A stretch of 51,380 nt of DNA from NCBI RefSeq assembly GCF_900095265.1, contig NZ_LT607661.1, positions 140,091 to 191,470 on the forward strand. The letters run 5' to 3'. Shown here piece after piece: positions 34,170 to 41,944 of this stretch. How positions within the stretch are numbered: position 1 is the first letter of the stretch; every line of letters starts with the position of its first letter. This stretch comes from Janthinobacterium sp. UMAB-56. GTDB lineage: Bacteria > Pseudomonadota > Gammaproteobacteria > Burkholderiales > Burkholderiaceae_D. The translations under genes and the position numbers were made by a program. Under the pieces are notes generated by a model. The model worked only from the letters and a program-made list of their open reading frames with translations. It made no database searches and was not told the origin of the DNA.

Positions 34170-35335
34170 AGATTTTACAGCGCTATTTTGCGGTCTCGAT
34201 CTTCCAGGCCGTGCTGTTCGTGCTGCTGGCCTTCCTGGCACTGCAAGCCTTTATCGACCTGACGGGCGAGCTGCCCAAGGTGGGCCGCAACGGCTACACC
34301 ATCCAGTATGCCTTCCTGTATGTGCTGGTGCTGGTGCCGGGACACGTGTACGAAGTGATGCCGATTGCGGCGCTGATTGGCACGATCTATACGATGGCGC
34401 AATTTGCCGCCAGTTCCGAATTTACCATCATGCGCGCATCGAGCATGTCGACGGCGATGGCAGCCGGTTTCCTGCTACGCATCGGTATCGTCTTCGTGGT
34501 CATCACCTTCATCTTCGGCGAGTTGATCACGCCGCGCACGGAACCGCTGGCCGAACGCCTCAAGCTCACTTCGCGCGGCGCGGCCGTGTCGAGCGAGTTT
34601 CGCTCCGGCCTGTGGACCAAGGACATGGTCAAGAGCGATGGCCTGACGGGCACCGTCACCGGTTCGCGCTTTTTCAATGTCGGCGAGGCGCGTCCGGACG
34701 GCCAGCTGAAAAACGTCAAGCTGTATGAATTTGACACCGATATGCGTTTGCGCACCCTGACCGTGGCCAAGGGCGCGACCTATCAGGGCAATAATATCTG
34801 GCGCCTGACCGATGTGACGGAAACGTCGTTTTCGAACAGTGCGGCGACTGCGCCCGGCTTTGAGCCTAAGCTGGCGAACTACTTTGGGCAGGAAACGAGC
34901 CTGGTGCGCACGGTGCAAAGCGCCAGCAAGGACATGATGTCGGAAGTGACGCCGAAAATCCTGACGGTGTCGGCATCCGATCCCGAGCGCATGTCGGCCA
35001 GCGAACTGGCCGTGTACACGCGCCACCTGGCCGAGAACAAGCAGGAAACCGAGCGTTTCCGCATCGCCTTCTGGAAAAAGCTGATCGATCCGCTGGCCAT
35101 CTTCGTGCTGATGGCGCTGGCGCTGCCGTTCGCCTACATGCATACGCGCAGCGGCGGCATCAGTCTGAAGATATTCATCGGCATCATGATCGGCGTGAGC
35201 TTCATGCTGGTCAATACCCTGTTTTCGCATCTTGGGCTGCTCAGCACCTGGCCGGCCTTCCTGACGGCGGTGGCGCCGAGCGCCCTGTATCTGCTGCTGG
35301 CGCTGGGCGCCCTGTGGTGGGTGGAGCGGCATTGA
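34166..35335 (+). CDS. lptG: LPS export permease LptG
   Basis: LptG is the partner of LptF in the LPS export ABC transporter. Its 389 residues follow the same fold. There are three N-terminal helices (MKILQRYFAVSIFQAVLFVLLAFLAL), a periplasmic domain of about 160 residues and three C-terminal helices with a DPLAIFVLMALALPFAY segment. The start overlaps the lptF stop. Its stop shares a base with the ATG of the CbiX-type gene (35335), so translation is probably coupled onward into two genes not normally part of the lpt operon. Confidence 0.95.
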   Translation: MKILQRYFAVSIFQAVLFVLLAFLALQAFIDLTGELPKVGRNGYTIQYAFLYVLVLVPGHVYEVMPIAALIGTIYTMAQFAASSEFTIMRASSMSTAMAAGFLLRIGIVFVVITFIFGELITPRTEPLAERLKLTSRGAAVSSEFRSGLWTKDMVKSDGLTGTVTGSRFFNVGEARPDGQLKNVKLYEFDTDMRLRTLTVAKGATYQGNNIWRLTDVTETSFSNSAATAPGFEPKLANYFGQETSLVRTVQSASKDMMSEVTPKILTVSASDPERMSASELAVYTRHLAENKQETERFRIAFWKKLIDPLAIFVLMALALPFAYMHTRSGGISLKIFIGIMIGVSFMLVNTLFSHLGLLSTWPAFLTAVAPSALYLLLALGALWWVERH

Positions 35336-35742
35336 TGGAGACGAACGTGAAACAGGCACTGATTTTGTTTGCCCATGGCGCGCGCGCCGCATCGTGGGCC
35401 GCACCCTTCGAGCGTCTGCGCGACCTGAGCCAGGCGCGCATGCCCGGCACCAGCGTGCACCTGGCCTTCCTGGAACTGATGACGCCACGCCTGCCCGAGC
35501 TGGTGGCGACCCTGCTGGCCGAGCTGCCCGCAGGCGCCATTCTGGACATCACCGTGGTGCCCGTGTTTCTGGGGCAGGGCGGGCATGTGCTGCGCGACTT
35601 GCCGCTGTTGCTGGAAGAACTGCGCCAGCAGCATCCGCAGCTGCGCCTGAAGGTGGTCGAGGCAGTGGGCGAGAACCCCAGCGTGCTCGCTGCCATCGCC
35701 GATTACTGCGTGGCGGCGCCAGGCTCCAGCCCTCTTCCTTGA
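35335..35742 (+). CDS. Short CbiX/SirB-type chelatase
   Basis: The 135-residue protein matches the single-domain CbiX/SirB family, which inserts cobalt or iron into sirohydrochlorin-type tetrapyrroles. The first metal-binding His is in LILFAHGAR and the second in VPVFLGQGGHVLRDLP, both in the expected places. The canonical first motif is GHGSR, so AHGAR is a mild variant. The start shares a base with the lptG stop, and the stop overlaps a TTG start of the Stealth gene. The sulfite-reductase operon with cobA lies 2 kb to the right, which suggests iron insertion for siroheme. That role is inferred. Confidence 0.8.
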   Translation: METNVKQALILFAHGARAASWAAPFERLRDLSQARMPGTSVHLAFLELMTPRLPELVATLLAELPAGAILDITVVPVFLGQGGHVLRDLPLLLEELRQQHPQLRLKVVEAVGENPSVLAAIADYCVAAPGSSPLP

Positions 35743-36704
35743 GCGGCATCGACATCGTCTACCTGTGGGTCGACGGCGCCGATCCCGCCTGGCGCAAGCG
35801 CCGGCAGCAGGCGTATGCCGACTGGGCGCAGGCGCATCCCGGCCAACTGGCCCTGCACGGCAACGTGGCGGGGCGCTACCGTGACAACGGCGAACTGCGC
35901 TACAACCTGCGCGCGCTCGAGCGTTTCTTCCCCGGCCACGGCCATGTTTATCTGCTGACGGACCGCCAGGTGCCCGCCTGGCTGCGCGCTTCATCGCGCC
36001 TGACGGTGATCGACCATGCCAGCCTGATGCCCGGCGCCTCGCTGCCCGTGTTCGATTCCGGCCATATCGAATCGTATCTGCACCATATTCCGGGCCTGTC
36101 CGAACGCTTCCTGTATTTGAACGACGACGTCTTTTTTGGCGCGCCGTTCGAGCCCGCGTTCTGGTTTGGCGGGGAAGGGGACCAGCGCTTGAGTGTTTTC
36201 ACGGAGAGCGCGCTGCAGCCCGATTTACCGGGCTTGCGCGCCGACGTGGCGGCGCCTGTCAATTGCGCCACCCTGTCGCGGCAATGGTTGTCGGCGCAGT
36301 ATGCCGATTACCTGCATGAACCGCGCCTGTATGCGCATGCGCCACGGCCCCTGTTGAAAAGCGCGCTGCATACACTGGAAGGGCTGGCGCCGGCCATGTT
36401 TGCCGGCGTGCGCGCGACCGTGTTCCGCTCCTGGCAGGTGCCGGCATTGCTGCCAGACCTGGTGCCGCGCTGGATGGTGCATCAGGGGCTGGCGCGGGCG
36501 CGCATGCTTGACCCGCTGCATATCGCCAGCGGCGATGTGGATGCGCCGCAGCAGCTGGAGCAGTTGACGGCGCGTTTCGGCCGCTTGCCGTTTTTCTGTA
36601 TCAACGACACCTGCGACGAGGCCGACGATGACGACCCGCGCCTGCTGCGCGTGGCCGCGACTTTGCAGCGGCTGCTGCCGCTACCATCGTCCTTTGAAAT
36701 TTGA
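35739..36704 (+). CDS. Stealth-family sugar-phosphate transferase
   Basis: The 321-residue protein shows the Stealth conserved regions in order: CR1 IDIVYLWVDGADPAW, CR2 RYRDNGELRYNLRALERFFPG with LLTDRQVPAWL, and the metal-type FDSGHIESYLHHI and FLYLNDDVFFG segments. A C-terminal CR4-like part with FFCINDTCDE completes it. Such enzymes transfer hexose-1-phosphate from nucleotide sugars to build phosphodiester-linked glycans. The most economical start is TTG 35739, which overlaps the chelatase stop in a TTGA; no ATG lies near the first conserved motif. It ends the lptF-lptG-chelatase-Stealth operon. Confidence 0.8.
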   Translation: MSGIDIVYLWVDGADPAWRKRRQQAYADWAQAHPGQLALHGNVAGRYRDNGELRYNLRALERFFPGHGHVYLLTDRQVPAWLRASSRLTVIDHASLMPGASLPVFDSGHIESYLHHIPGLSERFLYLNDDVFFGAPFEPAFWFGGEGDQRLSVFTESALQPDLPGLRADVAAPVNCATLSRQWLSAQYADYLHEPRLYAHAPRPLLKSALHTLEGLAPAMFAGVRATVFRSWQVPALLPDLVPRWMVHQGLARARMLDPLHIASGDVDAPQQLEQLTARFGRLPFFCINDTCDEADDDDPRLLRVAATLQRLLPLPSSFEI

Positions 36705-36710
36705 AGACGC

Positions 36711-37361
36711 TTAAGCCGCTTTCTTTTTCGGCGCCAGGCTGATGCGGGCGGCGAACGAGCTGTCGGCCAGCGAAGCAAGGAACAGCAGCAAATAGGCACC
36801 CAGTTCCAGCACTTCCTCGCCCAGCAGCGCGTAAGCGTCCGGCATGCCATGGAAGATTTTCTTGTCGAACGGCCAGCCAGCCACCATCAGCAAGCCGCCG
36901 ATGGCGGTCAGGATGGTGATACGCATGCTGAAAATCTGTGGCACGGCGGCGAATACCTTGCGCGCGCGTGGCGCGAAGAAGATCAGCAGGCGTATCAGGA
37001 TCAGCAATTCCACGACGCGCAGGGCTTTTTCAGCCTGTGCCCAAGCGGGCGCCGTGCCGAACTGGTCGATGTCGAGCTCACGCAGCAGGAAGCCGAACAT
37101 CAGCGCCGACAAGCCGGCGTGCATCAGGAAACGCAGGGACTGGCGCTCAGGTTCCTGCCAGGCGCGCACGCCGTGTACGCTGCAAGCCAGGGCCAGGAAC
37201 AGCGCCTGTAGCCATTCCAGTAAATGGTTTTCATCGTCGATATTCGGGAACACCGTCCACAGGGCGATGGCGGTGAGCATGCTAGCCAGTACAGCGATGG
37301 CGACGCCAACATTGCTGCGGCTGAGCGAAGTCAGGGCTTCGCGCATGGAGGTGAAATTCAT
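36711..37361 (-). CDS. Polytopic inner-membrane protein of unknown function
   Basis: The 216-residue protein has about six hydrophobic helices (near 19-37, 49-64, 82-92, 115-130, 148-162 and 180-195) and a basic C-terminus (APKKKAA). It has no conserved motif I recognise. The loop DIDQFGTAPAWAQ and the acidic FPNIDDENH segment are the most polar extramembrane parts. The gene stands alone, convergent with the Stealth gene only six bases away. Its upstream region (37362-37520) contains an ATTGC/GCAAT palindrome. Confidence 0.7.
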   Translation of the reverse strand: MNFTSMREALTSLSRSNVGVAIAVLASMLTAIALWTVFPNIDDENHLLEWLQALFLALACSVHGVRAWQEPERQSLRFLMHAGLSALMFGFLLRELDIDQFGTAPAWAQAEKALRVVELLILIRLLIFFAPRARKVFAAVPQIFSMRITILTAIGGLLMVAGWPFDKKIFHGMPDAYALLGEEVLELGAYLLLFLASLADSSFAARISLAPKKKAA

Positions 37362-37499
37362 GTGTGATCGTCAGGCTAAAGTTGCGCGGCGCGGTATTGC
37401 AGCCTGCGGGCGCAGCTTTTTTCGGGGACATTGCCGGTGGTTCCCGTTAGGCGGGAGGCCGCCAGGCAAGCGCTATGGCGGAGGGGCGCAGCGTAAATT

Positions 37500-37517
37500 T
37501 ATTGCTATATTGCAATA
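37500..37517. promoter_or_regulatory. Palindrome upstream of the membrane-protein gene
   Basis: TATTGC, six bases (TATATT), then GCAATA is a perfect 6-bp inverted repeat. It sits in the 249-bp gap between the membrane-protein start and the cobA end, which otherwise shows no gene or clear structure. Confidence 0.35.
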
Positions 37518-37610
37518 GATTCTCGAGAAAAGATGCGTGAGCATCCTATCATGTTTCCTCTGAAGACGTCGGTTACTGACTTTAAAGTCGGTAAAATACG
37601 CTGTGTTTAT

Positions 37611-38375
37611 TCAAGCATGGCGCGCCAGAATGGGCGCCGCTTTTTCGATGGCCTGGTGCGCGCGCTCAGCCATGGCGTCGCCCAGCATCACCAGCACGGG
37701 GCCGTGGGTGTCGCCCAGGCCATGTGCCAGGGCGCTCAGCGTCAGGCGCACGATGCGCTGGTCAGGGCGGCTGCAGTTTTCAATCACCACCACAGGGGTG
37801 TCGGTACGGCGACCCTGGGCCAGCAGGCGCTGCGCCGTGGCGATGGCTTCGCGGCCACCCATGTATTGCACCAGGGTATCGCAGTCGGGGATGCGCGTCT
37901 GATCCGGTTCGCCCGGCGCCGTGCTGGACGTAAAAAATGCCACGCTGCGCGACACGCCCCGCTTGGTCAGCGGCTGCTGTGTGGCGGCGGCCGCCGCCAG
38001 TGCCGTGGTAATGCCAGGCACCACTTCGACGGCGATGCCCGATTCTTCCAGCGCGCGCAGTTCCTCGTCGGCGCGGCCAAACAGCATGGGGTCGCCCCCT
38101 TTCAGGCGCACGACGAGCGCGTGCTTGCGCGCGTTGTCGACCAGTTGCTTGTTGATGAACGCCTGCGCCGTCGACAACTGGCCGCAGCGCTTGCCGACCA
38201 GAATCTTTTGCGCCTGGGGGCACAGCTCCAGCATCTCTTCGGTGACCAGCGCATCGTGCAGCACGACGTCCGCTTGCGCCAGCAGGCGCGCGCCGCGCAA
38301 GGTCATCAGGTCTTGCGCGCCGGGGCCGGCGCCGATCAGGTAGACCTTGCCGGGCAGAGATGGGGAGTTGTTCAT
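37611..38375 (-). CDS. cobA: Uroporphyrinogen-III C-methyltransferase
   Basis: The enzyme adds two methyl groups from S-adenosylmethionine to uroporphyrinogen III, giving precorrin-2, the precursor of siroheme. Its 254 residues are a single SUMT domain with VYLIGAGPGAQDLMTLRG, the LVVRLKGGDPMLFGR motif and VVPGITTALAAAA. Unlike enteric CysG it has no dehydrogenase/chelatase domain, so two more activities are needed for siroheme. It is the last gene of the sulfate-assimilation operon, 11 bases after cysN. Siroheme is the cofactor of CysI in the same operon. Confidence 0.94.
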   Translation of the reverse strand: MNNSPSLPGKVYLIGAGPGAQDLMTLRGARLLAQADVVLHDALVTEEMLELCPQAQKILVGKRCGQLSTAQAFINKQLVDNARKHALVVRLKGGDPMLFGRADEELRALEESGIAVEVVPGITTALAAAAATQQPLTKRGVSRSVAFFTSSTAPGEPDQTRIPDCDTLVQYMGGREAIATAQRLLAQGRRTDTPVVVIENCSRPDQRIVRLTLSALAHGLGDTHGPVLVMLGDAMAERAHQAIEKAAPILARHA

Positions 38376-38386
38376 GTTTGCCTTCC

Positions 38387-39706
38387 TCAGTCGAGACGGA
38401 TCATGCCCGCCGCGACGGTCTGGTGGGTCACTTCATCGATCAGGATAAACGCACCGGTAGCGCGGATATCGGCATACGCGTCGGCCGCCAGCGCCTGCTG
38501 CACGTTCAGGCTGATGCGGGCGATATCGTTGAGTTTCAAGCCTTCGGCCGCATGGCGCTGCTGCGTATTGATGTCGAGAATCGATTCAATCGCCGTCACT
38601 TTTGCCGCCGTCTGTTTCGTGCCGTGCTTGATCCAGTACTTGCGGCGCAGGTCCAGCGCATCTTCCGACAACCAGCACACGTCGGCCACTACCTGTTTCA
38701 GCAAAGTGGCTGGGCGCTCGCTGCTCGCCAGCAAGTCGCCGCGCGAGATATCGAGGTATTCATTGAGCAGCAAGGTCACGGACTGGCCCACCACGGCCGT
38801 CTGCAGGGAGCCGTCCAGGGTGACGATATCCTTGACGGTGGCCGTCTGGCCCGACGGCTGCACCACCAGGGTGTCGCCGATGCTGACCTTGCCGGCCTCG
38901 ATGCGGCCCATGTAGCCGCGGAAATCGTTCGCTTCGTGGCCGTTGTGGCGCGCCACCAGTTGCACCGGGAAACGCAATGGCGTGTCGTGCGATTCGTCGT
39001 AGACGGACAAGGATTCAAGCAGCTCGATCAGGGTCGGGCCCGTGTACCAGCCCAGCTTGTCACCGCGTTCGACGACGTTGTCACCCGTCAAGGCGGACAG
39101 CGGGATCGGTGTGATGTCCTTCAAGCCCAGCGACTGGGCGAACTCGCGGTAGGCGGCGACGATGCGCTTGTATACCGTTTCATCGTAGTCAACCAAGTCC
39201 ATCTTGTTGACGGCGACGACCACGTGCTCGATCTGCAGCAGGTGGGCGATGGTCGAATGGCGCTTGGTCTGGATCAACAGTTCCACGCTGCCGTCGTCTC
39301 CCAGTTTGACTTTTGACACGTCGATCAGGATGATGACGGCATCGGCCGTCGAGGCGCCCGTGACCATGTTGCGCGTGTACTGCTCGTGGCCCGGCGTGTC
39401 GGCGATGATGAATTTGCGTTTTGGCGTGGCAAAGTAACGGTAGGCCACGTCGATGGTGATGCCTTGCTCGCGCTCCGCTTCCAGGCCGTCCGTCAGCAGC
39501 GACAGGTCGACCGTGTCGCCCACCGTGCGCTTGTGCTTGGAGCGCGACATGGCGTCGAGCTGGTCGGCGAAGATGCCCTTGCTGTCGAACAGCAAACGGC
39601 CGATCAGGGTGCTCTTGCCGTCATCGACGGAACCGGCCGTGATGAAACGCAACATGCCGCGCTCCAGGCTATCGGTCAAAGTGGTGTTGGAGAGTGCTGC
39701 GTTCAT
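38387..39706 (-). CDS. cysN: Sulfate adenylyltransferase large subunit CysN
   Basis: CysN is the GTPase subunit of ATP sulfurylase, coupling GTP hydrolysis to formation of APS by CysD. The 439-residue protein has the EF-Tu-like G motifs: G1 GSVDDGKST, G3 DTPGHEQYT and G4 NKMDLVDY, followed by two beta-barrel domains. There is no fused APS kinase (CysC). From ATG 39706 its first base is shared with the last base of the cysD stop, so translation is coupled. The longer open frame upstream lies inside cysD and is not used. Confidence 0.95.
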   Translation of the reverse strand: MNAALSNTTLTDSLERGMLRFITAGSVDDGKSTLIGRLLFDSKGIFADQLDAMSRSKHKRTVGDTVDLSLLTDGLEAEREQGITIDVAYRYFATPKRKFIIADTPGHEQYTRNMVTGASTADAVIILIDVSKVKLGDDGSVELLIQTKRHSTIAHLLQIEHVVVAVNKMDLVDYDETVYKRIVAAYREFAQSLGLKDITPIPLSALTGDNVVERGDKLGWYTGPTLIELLESLSVYDESHDTPLRFPVQLVARHNGHEANDFRGYMGRIEAGKVSIGDTLVVQPSGQTATVKDIVTLDGSLQTAVVGQSVTLLLNEYLDISRGDLLASSERPATLLKQVVADVCWLSEDALDLRRKYWIKHGTKQTAAKVTAIESILDINTQQRHAAEGLKLNDIARISLNVQQALAADAYADIRATGAFILIDEVTHQTVAAGMIRLD

Positions 39707-40617
39707 TAGAAATACCCTGCTTTCTTGCGTTTTTCCATCGAGGCTTCGGAAGTCTGGTCGTCCATGCGGGTGGCGCCCCGCTCCGTGATTTGCGTGATTG
39801 CCGTTTCGGCGATGATGGCGTCCACCGTCGCCGCATCGGAGGACACGGGGCAGGTGCACGAGATATCGCCCACCGTGCGGAAGCGCACGACTTGTGTTTC
39901 CACCGTTTCGCCTTCGCGCGGCGGCGTCAGATCCGTCAGTGGCACGAGCAAACCGTTGCGCGGGATCACCTGGCGCTCGTGCGCGAAGTAGATCGGCGGC
40001 AATTCCAATTTTTCACGGGCGATGTATTGCCACACGTCCAGTTCGGTCCAGTTCGAAATCGGAAAGACGCGCATGTTTTCACCGGGATGCACGCGCGTGT
40101 TATACAGGTCCCACAGTTCCGGACGCTGGGCTTTCGGGTCCCAGGCACCGAATTCGTCGCGGAAGGAAAAGATGCGCTCCTTGGCGCGGGCCTTCTCTTC
40201 ATCGCGGCGGGCGCCGCCAATGCAGGCGTCAAATTTATGTTCCGCGATGGTTTCCAGCAAGGTCACGGCTTGCGCCGCATTGCGCGAGTCCGTGGCCGGG
40301 TTGCGCAGGCGCACGGTGCCGCGCTGGATCGAGTCTTCCACGGAACCGACGATCAGGCGCTCGCCCAGTTCGGCCACTTTCTTGTCGCGGAAAGTGATAA
40401 CTTCAGGGAAATTGTGGCCCGTGTCGATATGCACGAGGGGGAATGGAAACTTGCCTGGGCGGAAGGCTTTCTCGGCCAGGCGCAGCAGGACGACGGAATC
40501 CTTGCCGCCGGAAAACAGCAGCGCAGGGTTGGCCGATTCGGCCGCCACTTCGCGCATGATGTGGATGGCTTCCGATTCAAGGCTGTCGAGGTGACGCTGG
40601 TTCAAAATATTGCTCAT
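39706..40617 (-). CDS. cysD: Sulfate adenylyltransferase small subunit CysD
   Basis: CysD catalyses adenylation of sulfate to APS. It has 303 residues, one more than the E. coli protein, with the PP-loop-type ATP site LLFSGGKDSVVLLRLAEKAF and the conserved HIDTGHNFPE segment. The RRDEEKARAKERIFSFRD stretch and the C-terminal MEKRKKAGYF end are also typical. It follows cysH by 40 bases and overlaps cysN by one base. No cysC lies next to cysND. Confidence 0.96.
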   Translation of the reverse strand: MSNILNQRHLDSLESEAIHIMREVAAESANPALLFSGGKDSVVLLRLAEKAFRPGKFPFPLVHIDTGHNFPEVITFRDKKVAELGERLIVGSVEDSIQRGTVRLRNPATDSRNAAQAVTLLETIAEHKFDACIGGARRDEEKARAKERIFSFRDEFGAWDPKAQRPELWDLYNTRVHPGENMRVFPISNWTELDVWQYIAREKLELPPIYFAHERQVIPRNGLLVPLTDLTPPREGETVETQVVRFRTVGDISCTCPVSSDAATVDAIIAETAITQITERGATRMDDQTSEASMEKRKKAGYF

Positions 40618-40657
40618 ATGGGGTGCTTTCTTGTTCTGCTGAGTCTGTTGTGTCTGT

Positions 40658-41374
40658 TCAGGCTGCCACGGATTTGATGCGTATCAATTTGCCGTCCACC
40701 ATGTGCAGGCCGCATTCCTTGGAGTCCGGATTTTCCCACCACCAACGCCCGGCCCGCACATCTTCGCCCGGCTGGACGGCGCGCGTACACGGTTCGCAGC
40801 CGATCGACGGGTAGCCCTGGTCGTGCAGTGCATTGTAGGGCACGTCGTTGGCGCGGATATACGCCCACACGTCTTCTTCCGACCAGTCGGCCAGCGGATT
40901 GAATTTCGTCATGGCGTGGGCCGCATCGTCTTCCTGCACATGCAGTTCGGCGCGCGTGCTGGACTGCGCGCGGCGTTGTCCCGTCACCCAGGCCTTGTTG
41001 CCGGCCAGGGCGCGGCCCAGTGGCTCGACCTTGCGGATACGGCAGCATTCGCGGCGCATCTCGACGCTGTCATAAAAGGCATTGAGACCGTTTTGTTCCA
41101 CGTAGGCGGCCACCGCTTCCGGCTGCGGGCGATACAAGGTGATGTCGTGGTCGTAGCGGGCCTTGACCTTGTCGAGCACGGCCAGCGTTTCCTGGTGCAG
41201 CCGGCCTGTTTCCAGGGAAAAGATGCCGATGGGCAGCTTCGCCTTGAGAATCATATCGGTCAGCACCATGTCTTCGGCTGCCAGGCTGGACGCGAACACG
41301 GCCGGCGAAAACTCCGCGGCGATGCGTGTCAGCGTTTGCTCGGTGGCGTCAATTAAAGAAGTCAAATCGCTCAT
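40658..41374 (-). CDS. cysH: Assimilatory APS reductase (CysH family)
   Basis: CysH reduces activated sulfate to sulfite using thioredoxin. The 238-residue protein has the PP-loop-type SLAAEDMVLTDMI segment, LETGRLHQET, the catalytic C-terminal Cys in KECGLH and two cysteine pairs, ECCRIRK and GCEPC. These pairs bind the 4Fe-4S cluster that distinguishes APS reductases from the PAPS reductase of enterics. The substrate is therefore probably APS. The gene lies 9 bases after the DUF934 gene in the cys operon. Confidence 0.94.
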   Translation of the reverse strand: MSDLTSLIDATEQTLTRIAAEFSPAVFASSLAAEDMVLTDMILKAKLPIGIFSLETGRLHQETLAVLDKVKARYDHDITLYRPQPEAVAAYVEQNGLNAFYDSVEMRRECCRIRKVEPLGRALAGNKAWVTGQRRAQSSTRAELHVQEDDAAHAMTKFNPLADWSEEDVWAYIRANDVPYNALHDQGYPSIGCEPCTRAVQPGEDVRAGRWWWENPDSKECGLHMVDGKLIRIKSVAA

Positions 41375-41383
41375 GATGGTTCC

Positions 41384-41944
41384 TCAGATGCCCGCTGCGT
41401 TGTCGAGGTCAGGATTCTGGCCTTCGCGCTGGTGGCGGCGGAACAGCGGCGATTTTTGATCCCAAGACGCTTGGTAGGTTTCCGAAAAGACAGACAAACC
41501 TTTCAGGGCGTCATGGATGCTGCGGTCGGGGCGCGTCGCATACGCATCGAAGCCGACGCGGTGCATGGAAAACAGCTGGTCGCGCAGCACGTCGCCGATG
41601 GCGCGCAATTCACCCCGGAAACCCAGGCGGGCGCGCAGGTTGAAGGCGATGGAATAGCCGCGGCCATCCGTGAATTTCGGGAAGTCCACGCCGATGAGTG
41701 GCAGTTGCGCCACGTCGGCCGCCAGGTCTTCCGGGCGTTCGTCGCTGGCCAGCCAGACGCCGATGTCGGGCAGGCGCGCGGCCAGGGTCTCGCGCTGGGC
41801 CAGCCATACGGGCAGTGGCACGATGACCTTGCCGGCAGGCACGACGACCGTTTCCGGCGTCTCGGTTTCATCGAGGCGCAGCAAGCCCCAGGTGTTCGGC
41901 ACCACGGCAGCGTTCTTGATGATCTCTTCGCGTACTTCAAACAT
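41384..41944 (-). CDS. DUF934 family protein of the sulfite-reduction operon
   Basis: This 186-residue protein belongs to the DUF934 family, found next to sulfite reductase in many proteobacteria. It has the conserved VPLPVWLAQRE-like and LIGVDFPKFTDGRGYSIAFNLR segments and the RAIGDVLRDQLFSMHRVGFDAY region. Its biochemical role is unknown; an electron-transfer or assembly role for the reductase has been proposed. It starts eight bases inside the 3' end of cysI (ATG 41944), so translation is coupled. Frames further upstream are shadows of cysI. Confidence 0.9.
   Translation of the reverse strand: MFEVREEIIKNAAVVPNTWGLLRLDETETPETVVVPAGKVIVPLPVWLAQRETLAARLPDIGVWLASDERPEDLAADVAQLPLIGVDFPKFTDGRGYSIAFNLRARLGFRGELRAIGDVLRDQLFSMHRVGFDAYATRPDRSIHDALKGLSVFSETYQASWDQKSPLFRRHQREGQNPDLDNAAGI

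Noticed and set aside
37380..37460. Possible cobalamin riboswitch near cobA
   Set aside because: The GC-rich stretch lies downstream of cobA on its strand and lacks the conserved B12-box pattern.
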